This document shows positions 14,201-24,804 of a stretch of DNA of 64,000 bases, in pieces (positions within the stretch are counted from its first letter, which is position 1; each line of letters opens with the position of its first letter). The DNA lies in the NCBI RefSeq assembly GCF_014529535.1, contig NW_023503501.1, forward strand, positions 5,276,150 to 5,340,149. The letters run 5' to 3'. The notes under the pieces are model-generated. The model searched no databases and had not been told where the DNA came from. It worked only from the letters and a program-made list of their open reading frames with translations. This DNA comes from Bradysia coprophila. Taxonomy: Eukaryota; Arthropoda; Insecta; Diptera; Sciaridae. The position numbers were made by a program, and so were the translations under genes.

Positions 14201-14270
14201 CCTCGAAAGGAAGGTCACTAGAAAATATTCTGAGCAACTTAATCTGATAATCCCAAGATAGGACAACATA
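11218..14270. other. faf 5' flank: 5'UTR, probable 5'UTR intron and promoter; no coding genes seen
   Basis: A minus-strand acceptor (CTCTCCCCACAG) ends at about 11365, so 11218-11364 is probably the spliced 5'UTR. The first non-coding exon and promoter then lie further right, position undetermined. From 11.4 to 13.6 kb the DNA is AT-rich with many stop codons in all frames. The open frame at 13722-14261 has no coding-like composition and is not called. Confidence 0.45.
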
Positions 14271-14480
14271 CTGTCAGAGACCGTGAATTTTCAGCATGAA
14301 TTTGCTTCAGCTGTTTTTCAGCTGATCCACAAATACAATCGAAACTGTTTATGCTTGTTTGTACGGTTTAAGCTGCTACACGCTCGCACGTGCTAGTGGT
14401 AAAACCGTATAAAGACGTATAATCAGTTTTGATAAACAGCTGAAGCAAGTTCATGCTGAAAATTCACTGCCTGTGACTGT
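14271..14480. mobile_element. MITE, family A (CAGTCAnAGGCAGTG ends, TA flanks)
   Basis: The two ends are inverted copies, about 50 bp each. The left reads TACTGTCAGAGACCGTGAAT and the right ends CACTGCCTGTGACTGTA. Inside lie a matching GCTTCAGCTGTTT and AAACAGCTGAAGC. TA at both ends suggests Tc1/mariner-type target duplication. No transposase frame is present. Related copies are at 37779-38004 and 34742-34788, with a weaker trace at about 25745-25830. Confidence 0.7.
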
Positions 14481-14692
14481 AGGATTGAATATGTTTTCCC
14501 AAATCAGCGAACGAAAACAAAATGCTGACGAGTTGGGATTGTGAAATTTTTGAAGGCTTGACAGCAGTCCCGATGCAATGCTGAACTGAACCCATCATAG
14601 CCCTTTAGCATAGCGCCTCACTATGATGGACAAACCTATTTTTAGAAACGTTGGAAGGCACCGTTTATCATTTCTCTGAATGAAATATTTAG

Positions 14693-14790
14693 TCCAAGGT
14701 TCTGAAAGAACAGGTTAAGACACTTACGAAGGTGGGTGAAACGCAAATCTTGACAATTTAGACATGAATACTGTTTGAAAAGTCAACTTA
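14693..14790. mobile_element. Degenerate half copy of foldback MITE family B
   Basis: Begins CCAAGGTTCTGAAAGAACAG and continues through GTTAAGACAC, then TTGACAA and GTTTGAAAAGTCAACTT. These are the landmarks of one arm of the intact foldback at 20044-20340. The second arm is missing. A small right-end scrap also lies at 18239-18265. Confidence 0.6.
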
Positions 14791-14885
14791 AAAACAAATT
14801 TTTTAAGTTTTGAAGTTTAAATCGTCATATAAAATTCTCCAGACCTAGTTGGCGCTACAGGAAAATTTCCACCGCCTTCGTGATC

Positions 14886-14911
14886 AACCAACGCACTTCA
14901 AGCAAAAGTGC
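14886..14911. mobile_element. Truncated end of MITE family C (ACGCACTTCAAGCA terminus)
   Basis: The sequence CAACGCACTTCAAGCAAAAG is the terminus shared with elements at 18091-18220, 58499-58647 and 60226-60345. Here it is cut off by the start of the large foldback element at 14912, so the foldback inserted into it or beside it. Confidence 0.5.
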
Positions 14912-15567
14912 TATCCCGGCAAAAACTCTTTCAGAGCAAAGTTGGACGCAGTCTACAGTCTATATCCCGGCAAAAACTCTTTCAGAGCAAAGTTGGACGC
15001 AGTCTACAGTCTATATGTGTGATAACTTCTAAAACAAGTGATATCGCTAGAGGTGACGCTGTCAGCGTCGTTACGCAAAATTGAATTTCACAGCCAATTA
15101 ATTGAAATTAGCTGATCTAGTTTTCCAAACCATTCGCCAATTTTTTTTTTCAGAAAAAATTTTAACCAACAGAATTTTGACTGAAAAATTTTCAACAAAA
15201 AATTCTGCGTCGCATGTGGCAGATTAAATGTTCTCGTAGGTTTGTCCGTGAGCATCTGCCACTTTGCGACGCAGAATTTTTTGTTGAAAATTTTTCAGTC
15301 AAAATTCTGTTGGTTAAAATTTTTTCTGAAAAAAAAAATTGGCGAATGGTTTGGAAAACTAGATCAGCTAATTTCAATTAATTGGCTGTGAAATTCAATT
15401 TTGCGTAACGACGCTGACAGCGTCACCTCTAGCGATATCACTTGTTTTAGAAGTTATCACACATATAGACTGTAGACTGCGTCCAACTTTGCTCTGAAAG
15501 AGTTTTTGCCGGGATATAGACTGTAGACTGCGTCCAACTTTGCTCTGAAAGAGTTTTTGCCGGGATG
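14912..15567. mobile_element. Large foldback element, 656-bp near-perfect palindrome
   Basis: Two arms of ~315 bp are nearly perfect inverted copies around a ~30-bp centre (about 15225-15255). Each arm ends in a tandem ~54-bp unit carrying CGGCAAAAACTCTTTCAGAG. Next come GCGATATCACTTGTTTTAG (or its complement) and a T/A-rich inner part. No protein is encoded; the frame 15192-15377 merely reads through the palindrome. The very high arm identity argues for recent insertion or gene conversion between arms. A decayed half copy is at 55429-55663. Confidence 0.85.
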
Positions 15568-16229
15568 TCAGTCGTTTTAGAAGTTAAGTCGGAAGTTGAC
15601 GAAAATTAGAGGTGTGTGCCGGTTTTAAAATAGTCGGCGGCGGTGCGCCGACTGGTAAGGGATCGGCGGCGGCTAAATTATTTCAGAACGGCACATTGAC
15701 TTAGTGTCAAACTTCGAAAGAACTCAGCTGATAACATTGTGATGCTGAGTTGCATAAAGTTGTTTTAGTAACACGCTAATACGTACCAATGATGAAATGG
15801 TCCATAATTGTGAACAAAAATAGTGTTGATAATCAAGGCTCCACATTTTTATACACTTTAGGATATGCAAAAATTTCAAAAGTCTTTTTGTTACGCTAAT
15901 TTTGCACATCTTTGATTTGAAATGTTTCAAGTATGTGCATGTTGTCAAAATTCGCAATAGTAAAGTCTACCTCTACACAGTAATCTTTGCATAAAATGCG
16001 TAATGTGCAGTGCCGCATCTAGTATACTCATACTCAGTGCTCCGGACCATTCTAACCTAGCGCACTTACGATCTATATCCATAGGATACCAATATTAGTT
16101 GTAAGACGCCGCTTTTAGATTTTACATTTTTAGCCAAACGTGGCCAACGTTTTGTCGTTAAGTTTGTATCATTGAGAAGGTGTCATTGATTCCGAATTGT
16201 AATGTAAGCTGTGTAGTGACCGCTATGTT
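15568..16229. other. Intergenic spacer between foldback and minisatellite
   Basis: Contains a short GC-rich patch (GTCGGCGGCGGTGCGCCGAC, about 15630-15650) that forms an imperfect hairpin. The rest is ordinary AT-rich sequence. I see no gene. Confidence 0.4.
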
Positions 16230-17081
16230 GACTATTCCCTGAAAATTTGACGAAATTCGAAAATTTGACGAATTTTAAAATTTAACGAAAATCGAAAATT
16301 TGAAGAAAATCGAAAATTTGACGAAATTTGAATATTTGACGAAATTTGACGAAATTCGAAAATTTGACGAAATTTGACGAAGTTCAAAAATTTGACGAAA
16401 TTTGACGAAATTCGAAAATTTGACGAAATTTGACGAAAATCGAAAATTTGATGAAATTCGAAAATTTGACTAAATTTGACGAAATTCGAAAATTTGTCGA
16501 AATTTGACAAAATTCGAAAATTTGACGAAATTCGAAAATTTGACGAAATTCGAAAATTTGACGAAATTCGAAAATTTGACGAAATTCGAAAATTTGACGA
16601 AATTCGAAAATTTGACGAAATTCGAAAATTTGACGAAATTTGACGAAGTTCAAAAATTTGACGAAATTTGACGAAATTTGACGAAGTTCAAAAATTTGAC
16701 GAAATTTGACGAAATTTGACGAAATTCGAAAATTTGACGAAATTTGGCGAAATTCGAAAATTTGACGAAATTTGGCGAAATTCGAAAATTTGACGAAATT
16801 CGAAAATTTGACGAAATTCGAAAATTTGACGAAATTCGAAAATTTGACGAAATTCGAAAATTTGACGAAATTCGAAAATTTGACGAAATTCGAAAATTTG
16901 ACGAAATTTGAAAATTTGACGAAATTCGAAAATTTGACGAAATTTGAAAATTTGACGAAAATCGAAAATTTGACGAAATTTGAAAATTTGACGAAAATTA
17001 AAAAATTTGACGAAATTCGAAAATTTGACGAAATTTAACGAAAATCGAAAATTTGACGAAATTCGAAAATTTGACGAAGAA
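16230..17081. repeat. 18-bp minisatellite array (GAAATTCGAAAATTTGAC)
   Basis: About 850 bp of tandem units of the 18-mer, interspersed with a shorter ~10-bp unit (GAAATTTGAC). Since 18 is a multiple of three, the array is open in several frames on both strands and gives artificial repeat proteins (FRQIFE and ENLTKF types), which I do not call as genes. A short inverted array of the same unit is at 55250-55407. Confidence 0.95.
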
Positions 17082-17370
17082 AGTAATTCTCTATCTGCCA
17101 CCATTCAAGAAATATCTCCAAAACCCCAATTGACCCACCCATTTCCAACTTTCGACATTTTTCGCAAATGCCCTTCTTTTCTACTCGTAAAACTCTGAGA
17201 CTTTGCCGAAGAAAGTAACTCTCTATCTGCCACCATTCAAGAAATACCTCTAAAAACATAATTGACCCACCCATTTCCAACTTTCGAAATTTTTCACATA
17301 TGCCAATGTGTTCTACTCGTAAAATTCTGAGACTTTGCCGAAGAAAGTAAATCTCTATCTCTCATAAGCC
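17076..17370. repeat. 132-bp tandem repeat, two full units plus a partial
   Basis: GAAGAAAGTAA recurs at 17076, 17208 and 17340, exactly 132 bp apart. Each is followed by CTATCTGCCACCATTCAAGA or a variant. The last minisatellite unit (TTTGACGAAG) runs into the first 132-bp unit at the place where later units read TTTGCCGAAG, so the minisatellite may have grown from the edge of this repeat. Confidence 0.85.
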
Positions 17371-17725
17371 AAAAAATATTAGTCCTTTCATCCTACGCTC
17401 GAGTAGCTCAAAATTTGGTCACTCTGACCACTCTAGCTCAACCAAATCTGCACCAATTTTTCTAATTATTTTTTTGTTCGATTCGTGTGGCGAATACCTT
17501 TCATTTGATGGGTCACACGCCCCTGCAGGTTTCAATACAGCTGAGCTACAGCTGAAAACGCGTTCCCGACCCTCGAAAACCACACTCAGAAACCACTTCG
17601 AGGCCAATAAAACAAAATTCTGGTTTTTCCTGGGGTAGTGGCGTATCACATTTTCATTTTTATGCCCACCCTGAGGTTCCAGCAAAATTTCATGGAGATT
17701 GGCTGACTAGTTTCCGAGATCGACC
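17371..17725. mobile_element. Possible 3' end of an unidentified repeat element
   Basis: A relatively GC-richer, non-coding block ends with CATGGAGATTGGCTGACTAG and CCGAGATCGACCGTC directly before a tetranucleotide microsatellite. Non-LTR retroelements often end in such short repeats, but no reverse transcriptase is present, so the class is not determined. Confidence 0.3.
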
Positions 17726-17799
17726 GTCGATAGATAGATAGACAGATAGACAGATAGACAGATAGACAGATAGACAGATAGACAGATAGATAGATAGAA
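17726..17799. repeat. GATA/GACA microsatellite
   Basis: A tandem array of GATAGATAGACAGATAGACA-type units, about 74 bp. It is open in several frames on the minus strand (SVYLSICL-type translations), which is why spurious frames occur there. Confidence 0.9.
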
Positions 17800-18090
17800 A
17801 CATACAGAGTAAGTTGAAGGATTTTGATTGTTTGGAAAAAGTCAATTTGGTGTACTTTGTATGAAAATGACAAATTTCAAAACGATAACCTACATAGTCG
17901 AGTGATAGCTCGTTTTGCTCGTATTTGAAGCGAGAATATGATAGAATAGGATTTGTGGTGATAAAGTCCAAAGGGCAGAAACTAAAATGTTCGGCTATAT
18001 ATAGTTGCCGCGTCTCAAAAAAATTTCTTCGTTCTTTTTTTAGAAGTTAGACTGCGTCAAGTCCTCCGCTATCGCTTCGGACATGATTAA

Positions 18091-18220
18091 TGACAGCTGC
18101 CAAATAGAGTACTATTTTGTATGAAATTTTATGCCCACTCTTTTTTAACAGTGTAAAATTTTGTATGGAGCACTGTCAAGTTTACCCTATTTAGAGTACC
18201 ACTTTTGCTTGAAGTGCGTT
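18091..18220. mobile_element. MITE family C copy
   Basis: Runs from GACAGCTGCCAAATAGAGTA to the terminus CTTTTGCTTGAAGTGCGTTA. The inner parts are inverted relative to each other (ATAGAGTACT against AGAGTACCAC, ACAGTGT against CACTGTC). It matches 58499-58647 over most of its length. It lies less than 300 bp upstream of the GLEBS-like gene, within its likely promoter region. Confidence 0.6.
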
Positions 18221-18477
18221 AGATCAACTCGAAAGTGTATTAACCTGTTCTTTCTGAACCTTGATTTAGTCAGACATATGAAAATCACAATCCGTGTTGT
18301 ACTAAAAGCGGTCTGACTGTGTGACATATTGGTCACATTTTAGTATAACTCTAGCGACACACACCGGTCACATTAGCTTTTTGGACACACACATCCAGTC
18401 CGTCTAGTCTGAGATATATTTTTGGAGTCGTTGTTTGTCTTACATTTTTCCTCGCGTCGTTAAAAAGTGTTGTTAAC

Positions 18478-19195
18478 ATGCACAATGAGTCAAAGATGTT
18501 TAGTGGTATGTACTGCACTATTGAATTGACAAATTATCTTAAGTCCTGGCACAAAAACGCGTGGTGCATTTACAGGTTCAGCCCCTTTCGAATATCATCC
18601 CTCACATCATCTCGAAGCTGGAATCGGTCAGTCCTTGTTCCATTCAATTACGGCAATGCCACAGTACCAAAATTCTTCGTTTGACGAGTTGCGCATGGAA
18701 GACTATGAAGCGTCCGACGGTATTTTTGGATCAAAAATTGCAAAATTAGGCGCCTCATTATGTAGTGATCGTCCGGGTGTCAAACTAACACCGCACCGAT
18801 ATGGCACATTATTTAATGATGCGATCAAGTCATTTAAGAATGAAAAGCATACTGCCACGGCTGATTCGTCACCGGCAGTGCCAGTTAACGATTTCAAAGC
18901 GGACAAGTCATTTCCGAATGTTAATTTGTCGTTTCAAGGCCAGAAAAATGTGACAGTCTATATCAACGGCGATTCAAAAGTCAATTTTTCGTTCAGTGTT
19001 GAATCACATAAATCATCGTTATCAACCGAGTCATCAAAGTCATCATCATCAAAGTCATCATCATCAAAGTCATCAAGATCGAAGCAATCAAGATCGAAGT
19101 CATATGATCGGGTCGATCGAAAAAAGTCGCATCATGCTTCCGGTGGCGTAGAAAAACTCAAAGAAAAAGTGACCAACGACATTCTGAAAAATTAG
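18478..19195 (+). CDS. Small protein with GLEBS-like (Rae1/Gle2-binding) motif and Ser/Lys-rich tail
   Basis: Exons 18478-18505 and 18576-19195 with a 70-nt GT-AG intron; the joined length of 648 nt is a multiple of three, giving 215 residues. Residues ~14-57 resemble the GLEBS hairpin of Nup98: FHSITAMPQYQNSSFDELRM followed by EDYEA parallels the ITAM..Y....LEELRLEDY core of Nup98, including the acidic pair before Leu-Arg. In Nup98 this segment clamps onto the Rae1 propeller. The protein lacks an FG-repeat domain (a single FG near residue 60) and the autoproteolytic Nup98 C-domain. Residues 153-198 are Ser/Lys/Arg-rich with tandem SSSSK units, likely disordered and possibly nuclear. It may be a Nup98-derived fragment gene or another Rae1/Bub3 ligand. 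No AATAAA is seen soon after the stop; AATATA near 19379 is a weak alternative. The gene model is firm; the function is inferred from the motif only. Confidence 0.72.
19033..19100 (+). repeat. Short in-frame tandem repeat encoding Ser/Lys runs
   Basis: Copies of TCATCATCATCAAAG followed by TCAAGATCGAAG encode SSSSK and SRSK units within the GLEBS-like protein. This region is prone to length change. Confidence 0.8.
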
Positions 19196-19531
19196 ATGAT
19201 CAAGCTGCGCACAAAGAGGGCATTATGTTTTAAGTGAAATGTGAAATATGTTTGAAATTTGTTCCGAGTTCAATGCTCGGTGATCATAAGAGATATCTAA
19301 AGTGAATTTTATTGTTTTTCGTTACTGGCAGTTAGCCGCTGAATATTTATGATTGAATGTTATGTGAAAACTTTGTCGAATATACAAAGAATTAGAATCA
19401 ACCCTTGGTGTCTTATTGAATGCAAACGACAGAATACTGGCGAATTAAGGCTTTGGAAATGCCCCTCAAAATCACTTGTGAGTAAGGTTTATCAGTCGTA
19501 AGGCTCCGCATCACGAATTATGTAGTAATTA

Positions 19532-19827
19532 GGTAGGTCTTTCAAATTTACGTACAAAATAGATATGATAAATGTGACAGTTGGTATCAAAAGTCGGTCT
19601 ATTCCATCTGTCAAAGTCAAACCAAAATTTTTATGCCAAATCGTAACAAAATCGTTAATTTTTCCTCAATTCTATCAGTGGAATAGACTTATAGAAAAAT
19701 AAACGATTTTGTGATTATTTGGCTAAACATTTTTGGTTTGACGTTTAAAATGTCACTTTGACAGATGGAATAGACCGACTTTCATTCCCAAGTGTCACAA
19801 TTGTAAGTACCTCTAAGACTACCTACC
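19532..19827. mobile_element. MITE family D, ATTA-flanked, ~296 bp
   Basis: Ends GGTAGGTCTT and AAGACTACCTACC are inverted. Inner arms contain GTCGGTCTATTCCATCTGTC and its near-exact complement. ATTA flanks both ends (19528-19531 and 19828-19831), a plausible target duplication. No coding capacity. Confidence 0.75.
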
Positions 19828-20043
19828 ATTAAGTAATAAAAAGAAAACGAGAAGACGAAGAAAACCATAGCATAAATCAGGAAGTGCATCTGATGGCCAC
19901 TTTGAGTCACTCATTTGGGCACGATTTGAAACCTTTTCCATATTACCCTAACCGATAGAAAAAACAATTAGGTACACGGTGCCAAAAGAACGCACTTTTA
20001 AACTACGTAAAAAGTGAACTCGCACACGAAGTTTATTGCTTCA

Positions 20044-20340
20044 AACGCTCTTCAGCCATGTCATCCAAGGTTCTGAAAGAACAGGTTAAGACACCCACGA
20101 GGGCGGCTGACACACAAATTTTGACAAATAGATGCTATTTATTGAACATACTCATTACAGATTGTTTGAAATGTCAACTTGAAGAAAAAAAAAAGTTTTT
20201 ATCAGGTTGACATTTCAAACAATCTGTATTGAGTATGTTCAATAAATAGCATCTATTTGTCAAAATTTGTGTGTCAGCCGCCCTCGTGGGTGTCTTAACC
20301 TGTTCTTTCAGAACCTTGGATGACATGGCTGAAAAGCGTT
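20044..20340. mobile_element. Foldback MITE family B, intact
   Basis: A near-perfect palindrome with ~140-bp arms around a short A/T loop (about 20186-20200). The arms carry CCAAGGTTCTGAAAGAACAG, GAGGGCGGCTGACACACAAA and ATAGATGCTATTTATTGAAC, each with its complement on the other side. Non-coding. The high arm identity suggests a young copy. Confidence 0.85.
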
Positions 20341-22949
20341 CAGAACCTTGATGTCATCGACTTAATGAATCCTTTAACAAAATTTTGGTATCGAAAAATC
20401 GTGTGCGAGTAATTCTTTAATAATAGTAATACCTTTAATGTAGTGGAAAAACGCGTTGTTTTAGCAACGTGTGCCAAATTACCCCACGCCAACATTTGTT
20501 CTACGACTTTTATTGTTGAGCTCTAGAATGATTCTAAAGAGGGCGAGGGTAAGGTCACACATCATAGAAAATCCAAATTAGTTTAAAAGTCTATTGGCAA
20601 AGGTGTACTGATTTCAAATGACAAACGATAATGCCAGAAAATCTTAAAATTCGAAAATTTGAATCCATTATCAAAGTTGGCAAATGTGTAAAGATCAGCC
20701 TTAACCTTTAACCTTTAAAAGCGGCAAGAGTATCATCTATTTCTGTTAAGTCGAAGGTCATAATGATACAATCTGCTACTTCTTCACATCATCGCAAAGT
20801 ACTGGATACGAAATCTTTTCCTTTGCTTGTTTAAACATTTTGAGGTATCATAAGATATCGTCCCCTTCACGTCGGGCTATAAATATAATCTACACACTCG
20901 TGCCACAACAAAAAAGACACGTCTAGTGTCACACAAGAAAACTTTTACGTTTACATTGATTAAATTACCTTTCCCTTATTATCCTAATTCGATTCAATTA
21001 ACTGACTCAGCAATATGCTTTCTAACTAAATCATCTGTTATCGAACATTCATTTTGTTAAACCAACCGAAGTAAGAGATTTTGCGTCACTCTCTTCAATT
21101 AGCTTGTATGCAGGCTCGTATTATTATACTGTTGATATGCTTGCTGTCTGTGTTAACATACCACTTTTAAGCGAACGTTCTTATTCCACAGCCGAAGACA
21201 TTCAGTATATATTATAATATAGAAACCATATACACGCATGTGGACATTGGCGCAGCAGTTGTGTGTTAAGTGGTATAAACCATCAGTAGCTAAACTAAAT
21301 CAAGAAAATTTTCTTTCGGTATACCAATGCGGTTTATGTTGAAGAGTTTAGTTTACATTCGACGGTCGTTCGAAACGTTTCTGTTTTAACAGAAACAAGA
21401 AAATATTGATCAATCGTGTGTCGGTTAAATTAAAAATTCAATCGATAAATAAATCGTCGGATTATATTCTGTTGGTATATCGAACGGATATTGGGTATTT
21501 TGATAGAGAAACGACATCTAATCGAAACAGAAGCTCGAACAGATGAGATGGGTTTTTTTTGGGGATATGATTTGAAGTTGGAATTTTTGGATTGAATTTT
21601 GTTTGTGATTTTGTCAAATTTGTCGAGTATAGAACGAGTAGTTACTCTCTGTCCATTTAATGCCCTACTTTTTGCCCTCCTTTGATCGTGTTTATTCACT
21701 TTTTTTCTTGAAATTATTAAACAATTAGCAAGTAAATTATTTTTGCCTTCTCGAGCGCTAACATAAAAAGAGAGAAGGAGAAAAAACCCATAAGCAAGAT
21801 AAATATCGAATATTTTTCGTTTATTTCTTTTTTTTTCATTTTTTTTTTATTTATTCGTATGGTCATTTGGTGGCTCGCATATATGTGAAGTAATTCTGTA
21901 AAATTATAAATTTTGAAAGTTTTTTTTTATTAATACTTCGTGTGTAAATAAAATATCGAATTTTATAGACAGCAAATAACATATACAGTTTTCAGTGTCA
22001 GATTTTGTGCATAATATAAGTGAACCTTGGCGCAAAAGGATTTCCTAACGTTTTTTGTTGTATTACTTTTGAAGAGTTTTGGTTTTTATTAATTAAGGTT
22101 TGCAACTGTTTCGGATTTTATCAATGATGGCTCTGTCTTCTTCTTTTAATTGAATTTGATGGCATAACAAGTATAAATGCCACTTATGAAGAGACTTTTC
22201 AATTTATTAAAATGTTTTTCAAACAATTCTCACCTCAGTTAACTTTCTGTTAAATCGTCGAATTGTATTATCCAATTAAGCCAAGCAATTATCATCGAAT
22301 TATCGAGAAAAAAAAAGTTTTCGCAAGATGTAAAATGCATTCGTAGAAAAATGTTACCAAACATGTAGAGGTAAAATGAAGAATAAATAAGACGAGCAGA
22401 TTGGAATGAAGAGGCTGTTTAAATCACACTTCTTGTTATGACCCATATTTGTATGCTTCGGAACATCACATCCATTTTCTCCAGCCAGTTTGACAATAAG
22501 ATAAGCAAAATTACAGTCGATGTCAAGAATTCTACCTTCTACAATGAAACAATTTACTTGGGGATGTTGTCCCCTGAACTTCTTGCTTTTTTCTCCTTTA
22601 AATTACAATCGTGACTGACTTTTCTGCTGGTTTTCTTCCATTGATTCTGTTCAATTGGCCTTCTCGATCATTCATAATATTCAAGTGATTGTTCATAGAC
22701 GAGTGGATGTTTACTTGAATACAATTCCCGACAGTCGACTCATCGGAGATCGACGTCGATAGAGATGCGGTTTGGCTATTGTGGTCTTATACAATGAACG
22801 TATAGGATACTCTAGATTTCAAGTCGAAAATGTTTGATCTAATCACATCAGAATTAAGAATTACTGAGTTACTGAATTACTGAACAGACCCATTATAGGC
22901 CAAGGTGCAGGGTTTGTCCCGCTAAGAATATAGTAATTCTAATTCTTTG
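20341..22949. other. Intergenic, AT-rich, with an isolated TATA-like box
   Basis: No coding region is supported. GGGCTATAAATATAATC near 20874-20890 looks like a TATA box, but no gene follows within 1 kb. It could serve a distal 5'UTR exon of the chitin-binding gene at 24805, which I cannot show. A paired-motif copy (GAAGTAAGAGATTTTGC) lies at 21067-21083. Long T runs occur near 21820-21930. Confidence 0.35.
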
Positions 22950-23118
22950 CACTGACAAAAACTCAGCTGTTGCAGGTAACTTTGTCTCCAGGTAATCTAC
23001 ATTATCTGCCGCAGCTGTGTTTTTTGTATGGGGCGCTACAGCTGTGGCAGCTATTGTAGAATACCTGGAGACAAAGTTACCTGCAACAGCTGAGTTTTTC
23101 GAAACTTTTTTGTCAGTG
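22950..23118. mobile_element. MITE family E (CACTGACAAAAA ends)
   Basis: The left half CACTGACAAAAACTCAGCTG, then TGCAGGTAACTTTGTCTCCA, is the near-exact complement of the right half ending TTTTTTGTCAGTG. Arms are ~70 bp with a short central spacer. A diverged relative is at 40606-40737. Confidence 0.8.
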
Positions 23119-24804
23119 TGAACGTAGATTAGCTAAATGAACTTTAAGCCGGATGAAGTAACAGATTTTGCATCAATCAGTTGTAAATTCTTCGATACTG
23201 GAGTAGCATACTGTCTGTGACAGACGTCAGAACTAAATTTGTTCTCATTTGTGCCGTAATTCATTTTTTATGACTTTGGACTGTGTCTCGCAGGAAATCA
23301 TTACGACTACGAGTTTGAAGTGGAGAAAAAAGTTCCAATTCAGTTTCGAGAAAATGGCAAGGCAAAAACAATTTTCGTTCAATTATATCAAACAAATGAC
23401 ATTTACAACATACCGGTTCATTCAAGTCGATATCCTTTTCTTTTCACTATAAAAATCAACCGCTTGTCCATCCATCATTTTTTTTAAAGAAATTATTTTC
23501 ACCTGATTGATCACTGAGCACTTACGAACCATCAAAACGAGAGTGGTACGGTTGATGTCTAATCGATGAAATTCAGCGTCGATCCGGTTTCGTTTGAATA
23601 TCAAGCCACGTATTTTATCATTTTCGTAATTATATTCCTCCTTGATATTATGAGAAACCGCATGCCATTTTGTACGTGTACACACGAGAGTGTTTGATGT
23701 ATATATGCAAGATATCGATACACATCTGAAAAGCAACTTGTTTTTTGGTGTTTCTCCGCAAAAATTGAATAATTTCTGTTAATCGAAAGCAAAATTGAAT
23801 AAAATATGTGAGCTCTGTTCCAGTTTTTTGTTCCATCGTATCTCGTATGAATTTCTACCATTTTTACTACGTATTCGAATGGTTTTTTTTTTGTTCACCT
23901 TGAAAATTGATCTTAAACGTTTGGTTGGCTCGAGCATTTAACAGAAATATACATACTGGGTTGACCGTAGTCTGAACTGCTTTCATGGTACCGCTCAAGT
24001 GTTCCGCGTCAGGTTTTAATGAACAAAAGGGAATGCTCTGAAAAGCAATACCAAAAAGAAAACATTTTGACTTCGGCAACTTCAAAGTTTCTTGGTCGAG
24101 GAAAGTGGTCTTTTGAGAATAAATGTTTTCGTGAAAGAATCAAAAGAACGCAAAGTTCAAAGAAATTCGTTTTCGAAGTTCAAATCAGGTCATTGTTTAA
24201 CATTTTAACTGTTTCGGTAAACTTGATTCTTCAGAAATCTTTCACCAATTTCTTCATATAAATTCTGTAAATCCAAACGCCCATAAAACCCATACAAAAT
24301 TCCATCTGAAAGTCATCATCAATTCCCTCTTCAAATAATAATATCCTAATTAAACGCAGCATACCAATTAATTAAACATTAAGCAGCTGGTGAACCTGTG
24401 CTATTTATCAAGTCAGACGAAATCGTGTCTTGCTTGGTGCATTGCTAAATAACATAAAATTAGTCAATGAAATAACATTAAGTGAATTGCAGCGTAAGAA
24501 CGCATGCATAAGTATATATATGTGCAGTTTCTACAGCATAAAACTGGTGTGATATGGTGCATGTAATTGTAACGTATTTATAGGTGAAACACGGAAAAAA
24601 ACGATTCAAAACTTAGATTATACCTGGTGTGCTTTATGTGTAGAGTTATGTGTTATTCTCATGTGCATACAGTTTACCAATGCAAATGAAATCATAATAC
24701 AGTAATCTTGATTGATAAAAAAAAGTTTTAATATAAACGAGAAATAAAAATTGTTTTTTTATAAATAACGTCGTTGCAAATCGACAATTTAAAATTGGAA
24801 AACA

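Noticed and set aside
13722-14261. 179-codon plus-strand frame upstream of the foldback
   Set aside because: Composition and codon use match neighbouring non-coding DNA, no domain seen, and it runs to the edge of a MITE.
15192-15377. 61-codon frame in the foldback centre
   Set aside because: Lies entirely within the palindrome; no independent support.
16230-17081. Possible CRISPR array
   Set aside because: Units are contiguous 18-mers without unique spacers, in a eukaryotic contig.
16232-17104. Long repeat 'proteins' (FRQIFE and ENLTKF types) on both strands
   Set aside because: They are translations of an 18-bp minisatellite, whose length keeps frames open on both strands; no start context, no splice structure.
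17646-17971. Frames with YLSICLSVYLS repeats
   Set aside because: Translation of the GATA/GACA microsatellite.
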